Shown here: piece after piece, positions 24,542-33,377 of the stretch
Layout of the letters: each line of letters begins with the position of its first letter
How positions within the stretch are numbered: the first letter of the stretch is position 1
Assembly: GCF_900163695.1 (NCBI RefSeq)
Contig: NZ_FUIC01000002.1
Span: 1-59,652 of the forward strand
DNA: 59,652 bases
Direction of reading: 5' to 3'
DNA from: Gulosibacter sp. 10
Lineage (GTDB): Bacteria; Actinomycetota; Actinomycetes; Actinomycetales; Microbacteriaceae
Position numbers and translations under genes: made by a program
Notes under the pieces: generated by a model
The model's input: the letters and a program-made list of their open reading frames with translations, nothing else
Database searches by the model: none
Told to the model about the DNA's origin: nothing

Positions 24542-25657
24542 GTGCTCGCTCGTAAGAAACTGATGCCGCTCATCGGCATCGCCGGTATCAGCGCGCTCGC
24601 GCTCTCCGCCTGCGGCTCGGCGCCCGACGCCGAGAATCCCGCGGCCGGCGGCGACGGCGCGGACAACAGCGACTTCACCGCCTGCATGGTGTCGGACGAG
24701 GGAGGTTTCGACGACAAGTCGTTCAACGAGCTCGCCCATGCGGGTCTCGACCGTGCCGAGGAGGAGCTCGGGGTCAGCGTGCTCGAGGCCGAGTCCACCA
24801 GCCCCGACGACTTCGGCCCCAACCTGCAGACGATGGTCGACCAGGGCTGCAACATCATCGTGCCGGTCGGCTTCATGCTCGCCGACGCCACGCAGGAGAT
24901 CGCCGACGCCAACCCCGAGACGCACTTCGCGATCGTGGACGTCGACTACCTCCAGGGCGACAACATCCTCCAGATCAACTACGACACCGCCCAGGCGGCC
25001 TTCCTCGCGGGCTACGCAGCGGCGGGCTACTCGGAGTCGGGCACGGTCGCCACCTATGGCGGCGGCAACATCCCCTCGGTGACCATCTTCATGGACGGCT
25101 TCGCCGACGGCGTCGAGTACTACAACGAGCAGAAGGGCGAGGACGTCCAGGTCATCGGCTGGAACGTCGAGTCGCAGGCGGGCGAGTTCGTCGGCAACTT
25201 CACCGACAACACCAAGGCGCTGCAGATCACCGAGGGCTTCCTCGCGCAGGGTGCGGACGTCATCCTCCCCGTCGGCGGACCGCTCTACCAGGGGGCCGCG
25301 GAGGCCATCCGCAACGCGCAGGGCGACTCGGAGGAGGCGCCGGCCGTCATCCTCGGCGTCGACTCCGACCTCACCGTCGGCGAGCCGGACTACGCGGACA
25401 TCATCCTCACCTCGGTGCTCAAGGGCCTCGACGTGACGGTGTTCGAGGCGATCGAGAACGCGGTCAACGGCGAGTTCGCCGGCGGCACGGTCTACACCGG
25501 CACGCTCGAGAACGAGGGCGTCGGCATCGCCGGCTTCGGCGAGTTCGAGTCGCAGCTGCCCGAGGGCATGGTCGACGAGCTCGAGGAGATCAAGGCGGGC
25601 ATCATCGCGGGCGACATCGAGGTCGAGTCGCCCTCCTCGCCCGAGGTCGCCGAGTAG
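24542..25657 (+). CDS. BMP-family nucleoside-binding lipoprotein
   Basis: Substrate-binding lipoprotein of a BMP/Med-type ABC importer, a group that takes up purine and other nucleosides. GTG 24542 follows AGGAGG at ideal spacing. The signal peptide ends in lipobox LSAC with Cys24. The mature protein has family marks CMVSDEGGFDDKSFNELAHAGLDRAEEELG, a GFMLADATQEIADANPETHFAIVD segment, and VATYGGGNIPSVTIFMDGFADGVEYYNE. 371 residues is usual. It heads the cluster with its own ATPase, two permeases and nucleoside-degrading enzymes, which supports nucleosides as cargo. A hairpin after the gene probably raises its expression over the membrane parts. Confidence 0.9.
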   Translation: MLARKKLMPLIGIAGISALALSACGSAPDAENPAAGGDGADNSDFTACMVSDEGGFDDKSFNELAHAGLDRAEEELGVSVLEAESTSPDDFGPNLQTMVDQGCNIIVPVGFMLADATQEIADANPETHFAIVDVDYLQGDNILQINYDTAQAAFLAGYAAAGYSESGTVATYGGGNIPSVTIFMDGFADGVEYYNEQKGEDVQVIGWNVESQAGEFVGNFTDNTKALQITEGFLAQGADVILPVGGPLYQGAAEAIRNAQGDSEEAPAVILGVDSDLTVGEPDYADIILTSVLKGLDVTVFEAIENAVNGEFAGGTVYTGTLENEGVGIAGFGEFESQLPEGMVDELEEIKAGIIAGDIEVESPSSPEVAE

Positions 25658-25665
25658 CGACCCCC

Positions 25666-25700
25666 GGCCCCGGCCTCCTCCCCGTGCGGAGGCCGGGGCC
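25666..25700 (+). terminator. Attenuating hairpin between lipoprotein and transporter ATPase genes
   Basis: Arms GGCCCCGGCCTCC and GGAGGCCGGGGCC (13 bases, perfect) around a 9-base loop, followed by ACTTTCC. Its position within an operon suggests partial termination or 3'-end protection of the lipoprotein mRNA. Confidence 0.68.
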
Positions 25701-25751
25701 ACTTTCCCGCATCGCCCGACGGCCCTTATCGCATGACAGGGAAGCGACACC

Positions 25752-27257
25752 ATGAAACTCGAGCTGCGCGGCATCACCAAGCGCTTCGGCAACTTCACCG
25801 CGAACGACAGCATCGACCTCACGGTCGAGGCAGGCGAGATCCACAGCCTGCTCGGTGAGAACGGCGCCGGAAAATCCACGCTCATGAACGTCCTCTACGG
25901 GCTGTACCAGCCCGAGGAGGGGCAGATCCTGCTGGACGGGGTCGAGCAGCACTTCTCCGGCCCCGGCGACGCGATGGCCGCGGGCATCGGCATGGTGCAC
26001 CAGCACTTCATGCTCATCCCCGTGTTCACGGTCGCGGAGAACCTCATGCTCGGCCACGAGCCCACCCGGGGGCTCGGCGCGCTCGACCTGCCCGCCGCGC
26101 GCAGGCGCGTCGTCGAGATCTCGGAGCGCTTCGGCTTCCGCATCGACCCCGACGACAGGATCGAGGACCTCTCGGTGGGGCAGCAGCAGCGGGTCGAGAT
26201 CATCAAGGCGCTCGCCCAGAACGCGAGCGTGCTCGTGCTCGACGAGCCCACCGCGGTGCTCACGCCCCAGGAGACCGACGAGCTCATGGGGATCATGGAC
26301 GAGCTGCGCAAGGAGGGCCGCTCGATCGTGTTCATCTCGCACAAGCTCCGCGAGGTGCGTCAGGTGAGCGACAAGATCAGCGTCATCCGCCGCGGCAAGG
26401 TCGTCGGCCAGGCCGACCCCACCGCCTCGAACGAGGAGCTCGCCTCGCTCATGGTCGGCCGGGCGGTGGGCCTCTCGGTGCAGAAGGAGCCCGCGAAGGT
26501 CGGCGAGCCCGTGTTCAAGGTCGAGCACCTCACCGTCTTCAGCAAGCAAGGCCACCGGCTCGTGGACGACCTCTCCTTCGAGATCCGCGAGGGCGAGGTC
26601 CTCGTGGTCGCCGGCGTGCAGGGCAACGGGCAGACCGAGCTCACCGAGGCCATCCTCGGCCTCGCCGAGAACACGAGCGGCTCGATCACCCTGTCCGGCA
26701 AGAACCTGCTCACCGAGTCGGTGCGCAGGACGCTGGACGCGGGGCTCGGCTTCGTGCCCGAGGACCGCACCGAGGACGGCATCGTCGGCGAGTTCACGAT
26801 CGCCGAGAACATGATCCTCGACCGCTTCCACAAGCGGCCCTTCTCGAGCCGCCTCGCGCTGAACATGAGGCGGATCCGCGAATACGCCGAGCAGGCCGTG
26901 GAGGACTACGACGTCCGCACCCCGTCGATCGACACCCCGGTGGGCCGGCTCTCGGGCGGCAACCAGCAGAAGGTCGTGCTCGCGCGCGAGCTCGGCCGCG
27001 AGCTGAAGATGTTCGTCGCCTCGCAGCCCACCCGCGGACTCGACGTCGGCTCGATCGAGTTCGTCCACAAGCAGATCATCGCGGCGCGCGATTCGGGCAT
27101 CCCCGTCCTGATCGTGTCCACCGAGCTCGACGAGGTGGTTCAGCTCGGGGATCGGATCATGGTGATGTACGGCGGCAAGAGCATGGGCATCGTGCCGCCC
27201 GAGACCGGCCGCGAAGAGCTCGGCACGATGATGGCAGGAGTCCCGCATGAGCAGTAG
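25752..27257 (+). CDS. Nucleoside ABC importer ATP-binding protein (two ATPase domains)
   Basis: Drives the BMP-type nucleoside importer. The 501-residue protein has two fused ATPase domains, as in RbsA/YufO-type proteins. Domain 1 has Walker A GENGAGKST, signature LSVGQQQRVEI and Walker B VLVLDEPTAVL. Domain 2 is degenerate, as usual for this family: its P-loop reads GVQGNGQTE, its signature is LSGGNQQKVVLAREL, and the Walker B region FVASQPTRGLD lacks the catalytic Glu. The ATG follows GGGAAG. Its 3' end overlaps the first permease gene by 11 bases. Confidence 0.92.
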   Translation: MKLELRGITKRFGNFTANDSIDLTVEAGEIHSLLGENGAGKSTLMNVLYGLYQPEEGQILLDGVEQHFSGPGDAMAAGIGMVHQHFMLIPVFTVAENLMLGHEPTRGLGALDLPAARRRVVEISERFGFRIDPDDRIEDLSVGQQQRVEIIKALAQNASVLVLDEPTAVLTPQETDELMGIMDELRKEGRSIVFISHKLREVRQVSDKISVIRRGKVVGQADPTASNEELASLMVGRAVGLSVQKEPAKVGEPVFKVEHLTVFSKQGHRLVDDLSFEIREGEVLVVAGVQGNGQTELTEAILGLAENTSGSITLSGKNLLTESVRRTLDAGLGFVPEDRTEDGIVGEFTIAENMILDRFHKRPFSSRLALNMRRIREYAEQAVEDYDVRTPSIDTPVGRLSGGNQQKVVLARELGRELKMFVASQPTRGLDVGSIEFVHKQIIAARDSGIPVLIVSTELDEVVQLGDRIMVMYGGKSMGIVPPETGREELGTMMAGVPHEQ

Positions 27258-28527
27258 TACGACCCCTACCGAGCCGCAGAAGTCGGACGGTCCCGGGCGG
27301 GAGCCCACCGCGCCGATCGACGCGCAGCTCGCCGGCTCGCACGCCGCGCTCCAGAGCGACCCCTGGCGGGGGTTCCTCCGGGACGTGTTCGGCGGCGGTG
27401 CCGTCCGCTCGGTCGTCGCGATCCTGCTCGCCCTGCTCGTCGGCATGGCCATCGCGGTGTTCACGAACGAGGAGGTGCAGTCCACGCTGGGCTACTTCTT
27501 CGCCCGGCCGGCCGACTTCTTCGCCGTGGCGGGCGGCCTCGTGGGCGACGCCATCCAGGCGATCGTGCAGGGCGCCATCTACAGCCCGAGCCGCGGGTTC
27601 GGGCCGTTGCTGACCACGCTGCAGTGGGCCACCCCGCTCGTCGCGGCGGGGCTCGGCCTCGGCGTCGCGTTCCGCGCGGGGCTGTTCAACATCGGCGGCC
27701 AGGGCCAGATGCTCGTCGGCGCGCTCTTCGCGAGCTTCGTCGGCGCGAGCTGGCAGCTGCCGATCGGCCTGCACGTCGTGGCCGCGATCATCGCCGCGGT
27801 GCTGGGCGGCGCGATGTGGGCCGCGATCGTCGGCTTCCTCAAGGCGCAGACCGGCGCGCACGAGGTGATCCTCACGATCATGTTCAACTGGATCGCGCAC
27901 TGGGGCATCACCTACCTCCTCAAACAGCCGCTGTTCCAGTCCGGCAACGCGAGCGGCTACGCGAAATCGAAGGCGATCGAGTCCACCGCGGCGATCCCGC
28001 AGCTGTTCCCCGGCTTCGGACTCGGCTTCGTCCTCGTGCTGCTCGCGGCGGTGCTCTACTGGTGGCTCATGGACCGCTCGACGGTCGGCTTCCAGATCCG
28101 CGCCGTCGGCATCAACCCGCACGCCGCCCGCACGGCGGGCATCGACGTGAAGCGGATCACGGTGCTCACGATGGCCCTCTCGGGCGCGTTCGTGGGCCTC
28201 GCGGCCGCGACCCAGACGCTCGAGGTGCATCAGAGCGGCATCGAGCCGACGGTGCACGCGGGCATCGGCTTCGACGCGATCACCGTCGCGCTGCTCGGCG
28301 GCAACAACCCGGTCGGCATCGTGCTCGCGGCGCTCCTGTTCGGCCTGCTCAAGGCCGGCGCGGTGACCATGGAGATCCAGGCCGGCATCCCGCGCGACAT
28401 CATCCCGGTCATCCAGGGGCTCATCGTGCTGTTCGTCGCGGCGCCCAGGTTCCTCGGATTCCTGCCGCGCCCCACCGGCATCAGGCTGGCCGATCGCATC
28501 GCCGCTCGAAAGGTGAATGGCTCATGA
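27247..28527 (+). CDS. Nucleoside ABC importer permease 1
   Basis: Membrane subunit of the BMP-type importer (BPD_transp_2 / YufP-like), 426 residues. A roughly 50-residue hydrophilic N-terminus precedes about ten helices. Family segments include FRAGLFNIGGQGQMLVGAL, GAHEVILTIMFNWIAHWG and GFDAITVALLGGNNPVG. It overlaps the ATPase gene at its start and the second permease at its end (ATGA), so all are translationally coupled. Confidence 0.9.
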   Translation: MSSSTTPTEPQKSDGPGREPTAPIDAQLAGSHAALQSDPWRGFLRDVFGGGAVRSVVAILLALLVGMAIAVFTNEEVQSTLGYFFARPADFFAVAGGLVGDAIQAIVQGAIYSPSRGFGPLLTTLQWATPLVAAGLGLGVAFRAGLFNIGGQGQMLVGALFASFVGASWQLPIGLHVVAAIIAAVLGGAMWAAIVGFLKAQTGAHEVILTIMFNWIAHWGITYLLKQPLFQSGNASGYAKSKAIESTAAIPQLFPGFGLGFVLVLLAAVLYWWLMDRSTVGFQIRAVGINPHAARTAGIDVKRITVLTMALSGAFVGLAAATQTLEVHQSGIEPTVHAGIGFDAITVALLGGNNPVGIVLAALLFGLLKAGAVTMEIQAGIPRDIIPVIQGLIVLFVAAPRFLGFLPRPTGIRLADRIAARKVNGS

Positions 28528-29819
28528 CTACCACCGTCGCCCCGAAGTCCCCGGCCGCCTCCGGCTCGCCGGAGAACGACGCCCTCGCCCCGCGGAAGTG
28601 GAAGACCCCCATCCTGCTCGCGGTCTTCGCGCTGCTCTCGCTCGTGGCCTTCTCGCTGCAGGTCGACTCGGGCGCGCTGACGAGCATCGACTTCCGCTCG
28701 CGCGGCCTCGCCTTCGACATGGAGCCGCTGATCCTGCCGAGCATGGTCACGAACCTCGTGCTGTCGATCGTGATGCTCGCGATCGCGGCCTTCTCGTTCA
28801 AGCGCACGGCCGACCGCAAGGCGCTGCCGATGTGGCTGCTCGCGATCTTCGCCGTGCTGTGGGCCGTGGCGCTCATCGTGTGGGTCGGCGCGGGCCACAA
28901 CGTGCCGCTCACCTGGCTGCTCACGGGCACGCTCGCGATCTCGACCCCGCTCGTGTTCGGTTCGATGGCGGGGCTCGTGTCCGAGCGGGTCGGCGTCGTG
29001 AACATCGCGATCGAGGGCCAGCTGCTCGCCGGCGCCTTCGCCGGCGCCCTCGTCTCCTCGATGACCGGCAGCTGGATCGCCGGCATCCTCGCCGCGCTCG
29101 TCGCCGGCGTCATCGTCTCGACCATCCTCGCGCTCTTCTCGATCACCTACTGGGTCGAGCAGGTCGTGGTTGGCGTCGTGATCAACATGATCGTCATCGG
29201 CCTCACCAACTACCTCTACTCGGGCCTCATGGCCTCCGACCGGGCGCAGTACAACACCCCGACGACCTTCCCCGTGTGGAAGATCCCCTTCCTCAGCGAG
29301 ATCCCGGTGATCGGGCCGCTGCTGTTCTCGAACACCGTCCTCACCTACCTCATGTTCCTGCTCGTGCCGCTGCTCACGTGGGCCGTCTTCAACTCGAAGT
29401 GGGGACTGCGGATGCGCTCGGTCGGCGAGCACCCGAAGGCCGCCGACACGCTCGGCATCAACGTGAACGGCACCCGCTGGTTCAACGTGCTGCTCTCGGG
29501 CGCCATCGCGGGCGTCGGCGGCTCGTTCTACACGCTCGGCTCGGTGGGCGCCTTCAACCAGGAGATCACGAGCGGGCAGGGGTACATCGCCCTCGCGGCG
29601 CTCATCTTCGGCCGCTGGCATCCCATCTACGCCACGTGCGCCGCCCTGCTGTTCGGCTTCGCCTCCAACTTCCGCACGCTCGCGACGCAGGTCGGCGCGA
29701 ACGTGCCCGACGAGCTGCTCTCGATGGTGCCCTACGTCGTGACCGTGTTCGCGGTCATCGGCTTCGTCGGCCAGTCCCGAGCCCCCGCCGCGAGCGGCGT
29801 GCCCTATGTCAAGCAGTAG
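28524..29819 (+). CDS. Nucleoside ABC importer permease 2
   Basis: Second membrane subunit (YufQ-like), 431 residues. The ATG overlaps the stop of permease 1. Marks: GSMAGLVSERVGVVNIAIEGQLLAGAF, VEQVVVGVVINMIVIGLTNYLYS, GLRMRSVGEHPKAADTLGINV and SGQGYIALAALIFGRWHP. The N-terminal third has extra helices compared with the shortest YufQ proteins, as is common in Actinobacteria. It overlaps the cytidine deaminase start by 14 bases. Confidence 0.9.
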   Translation: MTTTVAPKSPAASGSPENDALAPRKWKTPILLAVFALLSLVAFSLQVDSGALTSIDFRSRGLAFDMEPLILPSMVTNLVLSIVMLAIAAFSFKRTADRKALPMWLLAIFAVLWAVALIVWVGAGHNVPLTWLLTGTLAISTPLVFGSMAGLVSERVGVVNIAIEGQLLAGAFAGALVSSMTGSWIAGILAALVAGVIVSTILALFSITYWVEQVVVGVVINMIVIGLTNYLYSGLMASDRAQYNTPTTFPVWKIPFLSEIPVIGPLLFSNTVLTYLMFLLVPLLTWAVFNSKWGLRMRSVGEHPKAADTLGINVNGTRWFNVLLSGAIAGVGGSFYTLGSVGAFNQEITSGQGYIALAALIFGRWHPIYATCAALLFGFASNFRTLATQVGANVPDELLSMVPYVVTVFAVIGFVGQSRAPAASGVPYVKQ

Positions 29820-30207
29820 CGCGATCGACTGGATCGAGCTGCGCCACGCGGCGCGCTCGGCCATGCAGCGGGCGTACGTGCCCTACTCGAACTACCCGGT
29901 GGGCGCGGCCGCGCTCGTCGACGACGGCCGCATCGTCACGGGCTGCAACGTCGAGAACGCGTCCTACGGCTGCGGCCTGTGCGCCGAATGCGGCCTCGTC
30001 TCCGAGCTCGCCCGCACCGGCGGCGGCCGCCTGGTCGCCTTCGCCTGCTGCGACGGGCTCGGCGAGGTGCTGATGCCCTGCGGCCGCTGCCGTCAGCTGC
30101 TCAACGAGTTCAAGGCCGAGGGGATGCGGATCGACACCCCCGAGGGCATCCTCGACTTCGATCAGATCCTGCCGCAGTCCTTCGGCCCCGAGCACCTCGG
30201 CCGCTGA
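29806..30207 (+). CDS. cdd: Cytidine deaminase
   Basis: Zinc enzyme converting cytidine and deoxycytidine to the uracil nucleosides. The 133-residue tetrameric-type protein has substrate-binding Asn/Glu in NVENASYG, catalytic C-A-E in GLCAECGLVSEL and the zinc pair PCGRCRQLLNEF. The start overlaps the permease gene by 14 bases, tying deamination to uptake. Confidence 0.93.
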   Translation: MSSSSAIDWIELRHAARSAMQRAYVPYSNYPVGAAALVDDGRIVTGCNVENASYGCGLCAECGLVSELARTGGGRLVAFACCDGLGEVLMPCGRCRQLLNEFKAEGMRIDTPEGILDFDQILPQSFGPEHLGR

Positions 30208-30242
30208 GCCCCATCCGAACCCCGACTGAAGGAGCCCGAACC

Positions 30243-31535
30243 GTGGTCGAGCCATTCGCCGCCGTTGACCTCATCCGCCGCAAGCGCGACGGAGGCGCCC
30301 TCGAGACCGCCGAGATCGAATGGCTCGTGCGCAGCTACACCTCGGGCTACGTGGGCGACGAGCAGATGGCCGCGTTGGCGATGGCGATCTTCCTCAACGG
30401 CATGGAGCGCCGCGAGATCCTCGACCTCACCCGCGCGATGGTGGCCTCGGGGGAGCGGCTCGACTTCTCGGGCCTCGGCAAGCCCACGACCGACAAGCAC
30501 TCCACGGGCGGGGTCGGCGACAAGATCACGCTCCCGCTCATGCCGCTGGTCGCCTCGTTCGGCGTGGCGGTGCCGCAGCTCTCGGGCCGCGGCCTCGGCC
30601 ACACCGGCGGCACGCTCGACAAGCTCGAGTCGATCCCGGGCTGGCGCGCCGAGCTCGGCAACGAGGAGCTGCACCGGCAGCTCGAGGAGGTCGGCGGCGT
30701 GGTCTGCGCCGCCGGCGCCGAGCTCGCCCCGGCGGACAAGAAGCTCTACGCCCTGCGGGACACGACCGGCACGGTCGAGGCGATCCCGCTCATCGCCTCC
30801 TCGATCATGTCGAAGAAGATCGCGGAGGGCACCGGCGCCCTCGTGCTCGACGTGAAGTTCGGCTCGGGCGCGTTCATGCGCGAGCAGGACCGCGCCCGCG
30901 AGCTCGCGCGCACGATGGTGGAGCTGGGGACGGACGCGGGCCTCGAGGTCTCGGCGCTGCTGACCGACATGAACACGCCCCTCGGGCGCACCATCGGCAA
31001 CGCGAACGAGGTGCGCGAATCGGTCGAGGTGCTCGCGGGCGGCGGCCCCGCCGACGTGGTCGAGCTCACCTGCGCCCTGGCGCGCGAGATGCTCGAGCTC
31101 GCGGGCGTGCGCGACGCGGATGTCGAGGGCCATCTGGCGGGCGGACAGGCCATGGACCTGTGGCGGCGCGCGGTGCGCGCGCAGGGCGGGGATCCGGACG
31201 CGGCGCTGCCCGAGCCCTCGGAGACGCACGTCGTGCGGGCCGAGCGCGACGGGGTGCTGGCCAGGCAGGACGCCTACGCGTTCGGCCTCGCGGCGTGGCG
31301 GCTCGGCGCGGGCCGCGCGCGCAAGCAGGACCCGGTGGTGCACACCGCCGGCATCGACCTGCACGTGAAGCCGGGCGAACCGGTGCGCGCGGGCGACCCG
31401 CTCTGGACGCTCGCGGCCGAGGACGGCTCGCGCTTCGAGGGCGCGCTCGCCGCGCTCGAGGGCGCCTGGGAGCTCGCGGGGCCGGACGCGTCCTTCGCCG
31501 CGCCGCCGCTCGTGGTCGAGCGGATCGGCGCCTGA
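30243..31535 (+). CDS. deoA: Thymidine phosphorylase (pyrimidine-nucleoside phosphorylase)
   Basis: Phosphorolyses thymidine or uridine-type nucleosides to base plus (deoxy)ribose 1-phosphate. GTG 30243 follows GAAGGAG. The 430-residue protein has the family signature SGRGLGHTGGTLDKLESIPG, phosphate-site KHSTGGVGDKITLP, and IMSKKIAEGTGALVLDVKFGSGAF, plus the C-terminal swivelling domain (HTAGIDLHVKPGEPVRAGDPLW). It is 35 bases after cdd in the same operon. Confidence 0.93.
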   Translation: MVEPFAAVDLIRRKRDGGALETAEIEWLVRSYTSGYVGDEQMAALAMAIFLNGMERREILDLTRAMVASGERLDFSGLGKPTTDKHSTGGVGDKITLPLMPLVASFGVAVPQLSGRGLGHTGGTLDKLESIPGWRAELGNEELHRQLEEVGGVVCAAGAELAPADKKLYALRDTTGTVEAIPLIASSIMSKKIAEGTGALVLDVKFGSGAFMREQDRARELARTMVELGTDAGLEVSALLTDMNTPLGRTIGNANEVRESVEVLAGGGPADVVELTCALAREMLELAGVRDADVEGHLAGGQAMDLWRRAVRAQGGDPDAALPEPSETHVVRAERDGVLARQDAYAFGLAAWRLGAGRARKQDPVVHTAGIDLHVKPGEPVRAGDPLWTLAAEDGSRFEGALAALEGAWELAGPDASFAAPPLVVERIGA

Positions 31536-31564
31536 CGGGCCCGGTCGGCCAGGACTTCCGGCTC

Positions 31565-31578
31565 GCCCGGCCTTCCGC
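31565..31578 (+). terminator. Possible weak terminator after deoA
   Basis: Short stem CCCGGC / GCCGGG with a CTTCC loop followed by CCTTTCA. A TACGCT -10-like hexamer at 31612-31617 lies downstream, so adenosine deaminase may also have its own promoter. Confidence 0.35.
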
Positions 31579-31676
31579 CGGGGCCTTTCAGCTAGCGACG
31601 AGAAGACGGGGTACGCTGAGCTGCGGTTCACGCACCCCCACGAGAGAACGACGACGACGGAGTGGTTTCGACGACA

Positions 31677-32801
31677 ATGAGCGATGAACGGTTCATCCTG
31701 CCCGGCGGCGTCGACGCGCGTGCGCTGCCGAAGGTGCTGCTGCACGATCACCTCGACGGCGGGCTGCGTCCCCGCACCGTGGTCGAGCTCGCCGAGGAGA
31801 TCGGCTTCGAGCTCCCCGAGCGCGACCCGGAGCTGCTCGGCCGCTGGTTCCGCGAGAGCGCGGACTCGGGCTCGCTGACCTCCTACCTGTCGACGTTCGC
31901 CGTGACGGTGGGCGTGATGCAGACGGCGCAGGCGCTGCGCCGCGTGGCGCGCGAGGCGGTCGTGGACCTCGCCGAGGACGGCGTGATCTACGCGGAGCTG
32001 CGGTGGGCGCCAGAGCAGCACCTCGGCCGTGGGCTCGACCCGGACGGCGCCGTACGCGCGGTGACCGAGGGCATCCGCCAGGGCATCGCGGATGCGCGCG
32101 ACGCCGGCCGCCGCATCCGCGTGCAGCAGCTGCTGTGCGGCATGCGGCAGGGCGACCGCACGGCGGAGATCGCGGAGCTCGCGCTGCGCCACCAGGGCGC
32201 GGCGCCCGGCCAGGGCGGCGTGTGCGGGTTCGATCTCGCCGGCCCCGAGATCGGCTTCCCTCCCTCCGACCACCAGGACGCGTTCGACCTGTGCGCCGAG
32301 GAGTTCTTCCCCGTGACGGTGCACGCGGGCGAGGCCGACGGCCTCGACTCGATCGAGTCGGCGCTGCTCGACGGCCGCGCGCTGCGGCTCGGCCACGGCG
32401 TGCGCATCGCCGACGACATCGAGGTGATCGCGGGCGCGGAGGACGAGGTGCGGGCCGTGCTCGGCCCGATCGCGGAGTGGGTGAAGGACCGCCGCATCCC
32501 GCTCGAGGTGGCTCCGACCTCGAACCTGCACTCCGGCGGCGCCGGGACGCTCGCGGAGCATCCGTTCGACCTGCTCTACGAGCTCGGGTTCACGGTGACG
32601 GTGAACACCGACAACCGTCTCATGAGCGGCACGAGCACCTCGCTCGAGCTCACGCGGCTCGCCGCCGAGTTCGACTACGATCTCGAAGACCTCGCGCAGT
32701 TCCAGTACGCGGCGGCGGAAGCCGCGTTCCTGCCCTCCGAGGACCGTGACCGACTGACAGACTTGATCGCCGATGGATTCGATGAGGCCAGGGATGAGTA
32801 G
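31677..32801 (+). CDS. add: Adenosine deaminase
   Basis: Zinc hydrolase converting adenosine and deoxyadenosine to inosine nucleosides. Marks: HDHLDGG (zinc His23 and His25), VHAGEADG with His216 and catalytic Glu219, LRLGHGVRIADD, SNLHSGG and VNTDNRLMSGTSTS with the zinc Asp region; 374 residues from ATG 31677. A GTG at 31662 in frame could add five residues; neither has a strong ribosome site. The 3' end overlaps the EIIA-like gene. Confidence 0.93.
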   Translation: MSDERFILPGGVDARALPKVLLHDHLDGGLRPRTVVELAEEIGFELPERDPELLGRWFRESADSGSLTSYLSTFAVTVGVMQTAQALRRVAREAVVDLAEDGVIYAELRWAPEQHLGRGLDPDGAVRAVTEGIRQGIADARDAGRRIRVQQLLCGMRQGDRTAEIAELALRHQGAAPGQGGVCGFDLAGPEIGFPPSDHQDAFDLCAEEFFPVTVHAGEADGLDSIESALLDGRALRLGHGVRIADDIEVIAGAEDEVRAVLGPIAEWVKDRRIPLEVAPTSNLHSGGAGTLAEHPFDLLYELGFTVTVNTDNRLMSGTSTSLELTRLAAEFDYDLEDLAQFQYAAAEAAFLPSEDRDRLTDLIADGFDEARDE

Positions 32802-33273
32802 CGCTCCGACAGCATTGCAGTTCAACACCGGGATGGTGCGCCGCGGCCTGCCCGCGGCGGGATGGCGGGAGGCCGTGACGGCCGCCGGGGATCTGCTCGT
32901 GGACGGGCGCTGCGTGCGCCGCGGGTACACGGAGAAGCTCGTCGACATCATCGAGCGCTTCGGGCCCTACATGGTCATCGCCCCCGGGCTCGCGCTCGTG
33001 CACGCGCAGCCGAGCGCGGATTCGCTGCAGCGGGGCATCTCGGCCGTCACGGTGCCCGACGGCGTCGACTTCGGGCACTCGCACTACGATCCGGTGAGCC
33101 TCGTGATCGGCCTGAGCACGACCAACGCCTCCGAGCACCTCGACATCGTCGCCGGCATCGCGAACGACCTCGAGGGCTCGGAGGGGCTCGTGGCGCGCGC
33201 CGCGGCGGCGGAGTCGGACGAGGCACTCGTGGAGCTCGTCCGCGCGAGCCTGCCGGCGCTCGCGCTGCGCTAG
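32794..33273 (+). CDS. Orphan PTS EIIA-domain protein (UlaC/mannitol-fructose type)
   Basis: A 159-residue stand-alone EIIA domain. The family phosphate-accepting site is in the segment YTEKLVDIIERFGPYMVIAPGLALVHAQP, where His70 matches the conserved His. The usual PH is VH here. Later segments DFGHSHYDPVSLVIGLSTTNASEHLDIVAGIANDLEG also fit the ascorbate/mannitol EIIA fold. No EIIB or EIIC gene is nearby. The chosen ATG overlaps the add stop by 8 bases; ATGs at 32773 and 32782 are alternatives. Its place at the end of a nucleoside-salvage operon suggests a regulatory role, or service to a transporter elsewhere. Confidence 0.75.
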   Translation: MSSAPTALQFNTGMVRRGLPAAGWREAVTAAGDLLVDGRCVRRGYTEKLVDIIERFGPYMVIAPGLALVHAQPSADSLQRGISAVTVPDGVDFGHSHYDPVSLVIGLSTTNASEHLDIVAGIANDLEGSEGLVARAAAAESDEALVELVRASLPALALR

Positions 33274-33377
33274 AGAGGTCCGACCGGCGCACCGACACCG
33301 TCGTCTGCTAGGTTGCACCGCAGGGGTCGCCCGGCACAGCCCGGCCGGCCGAGATCTCGAGCCGAGGACGGACCACC

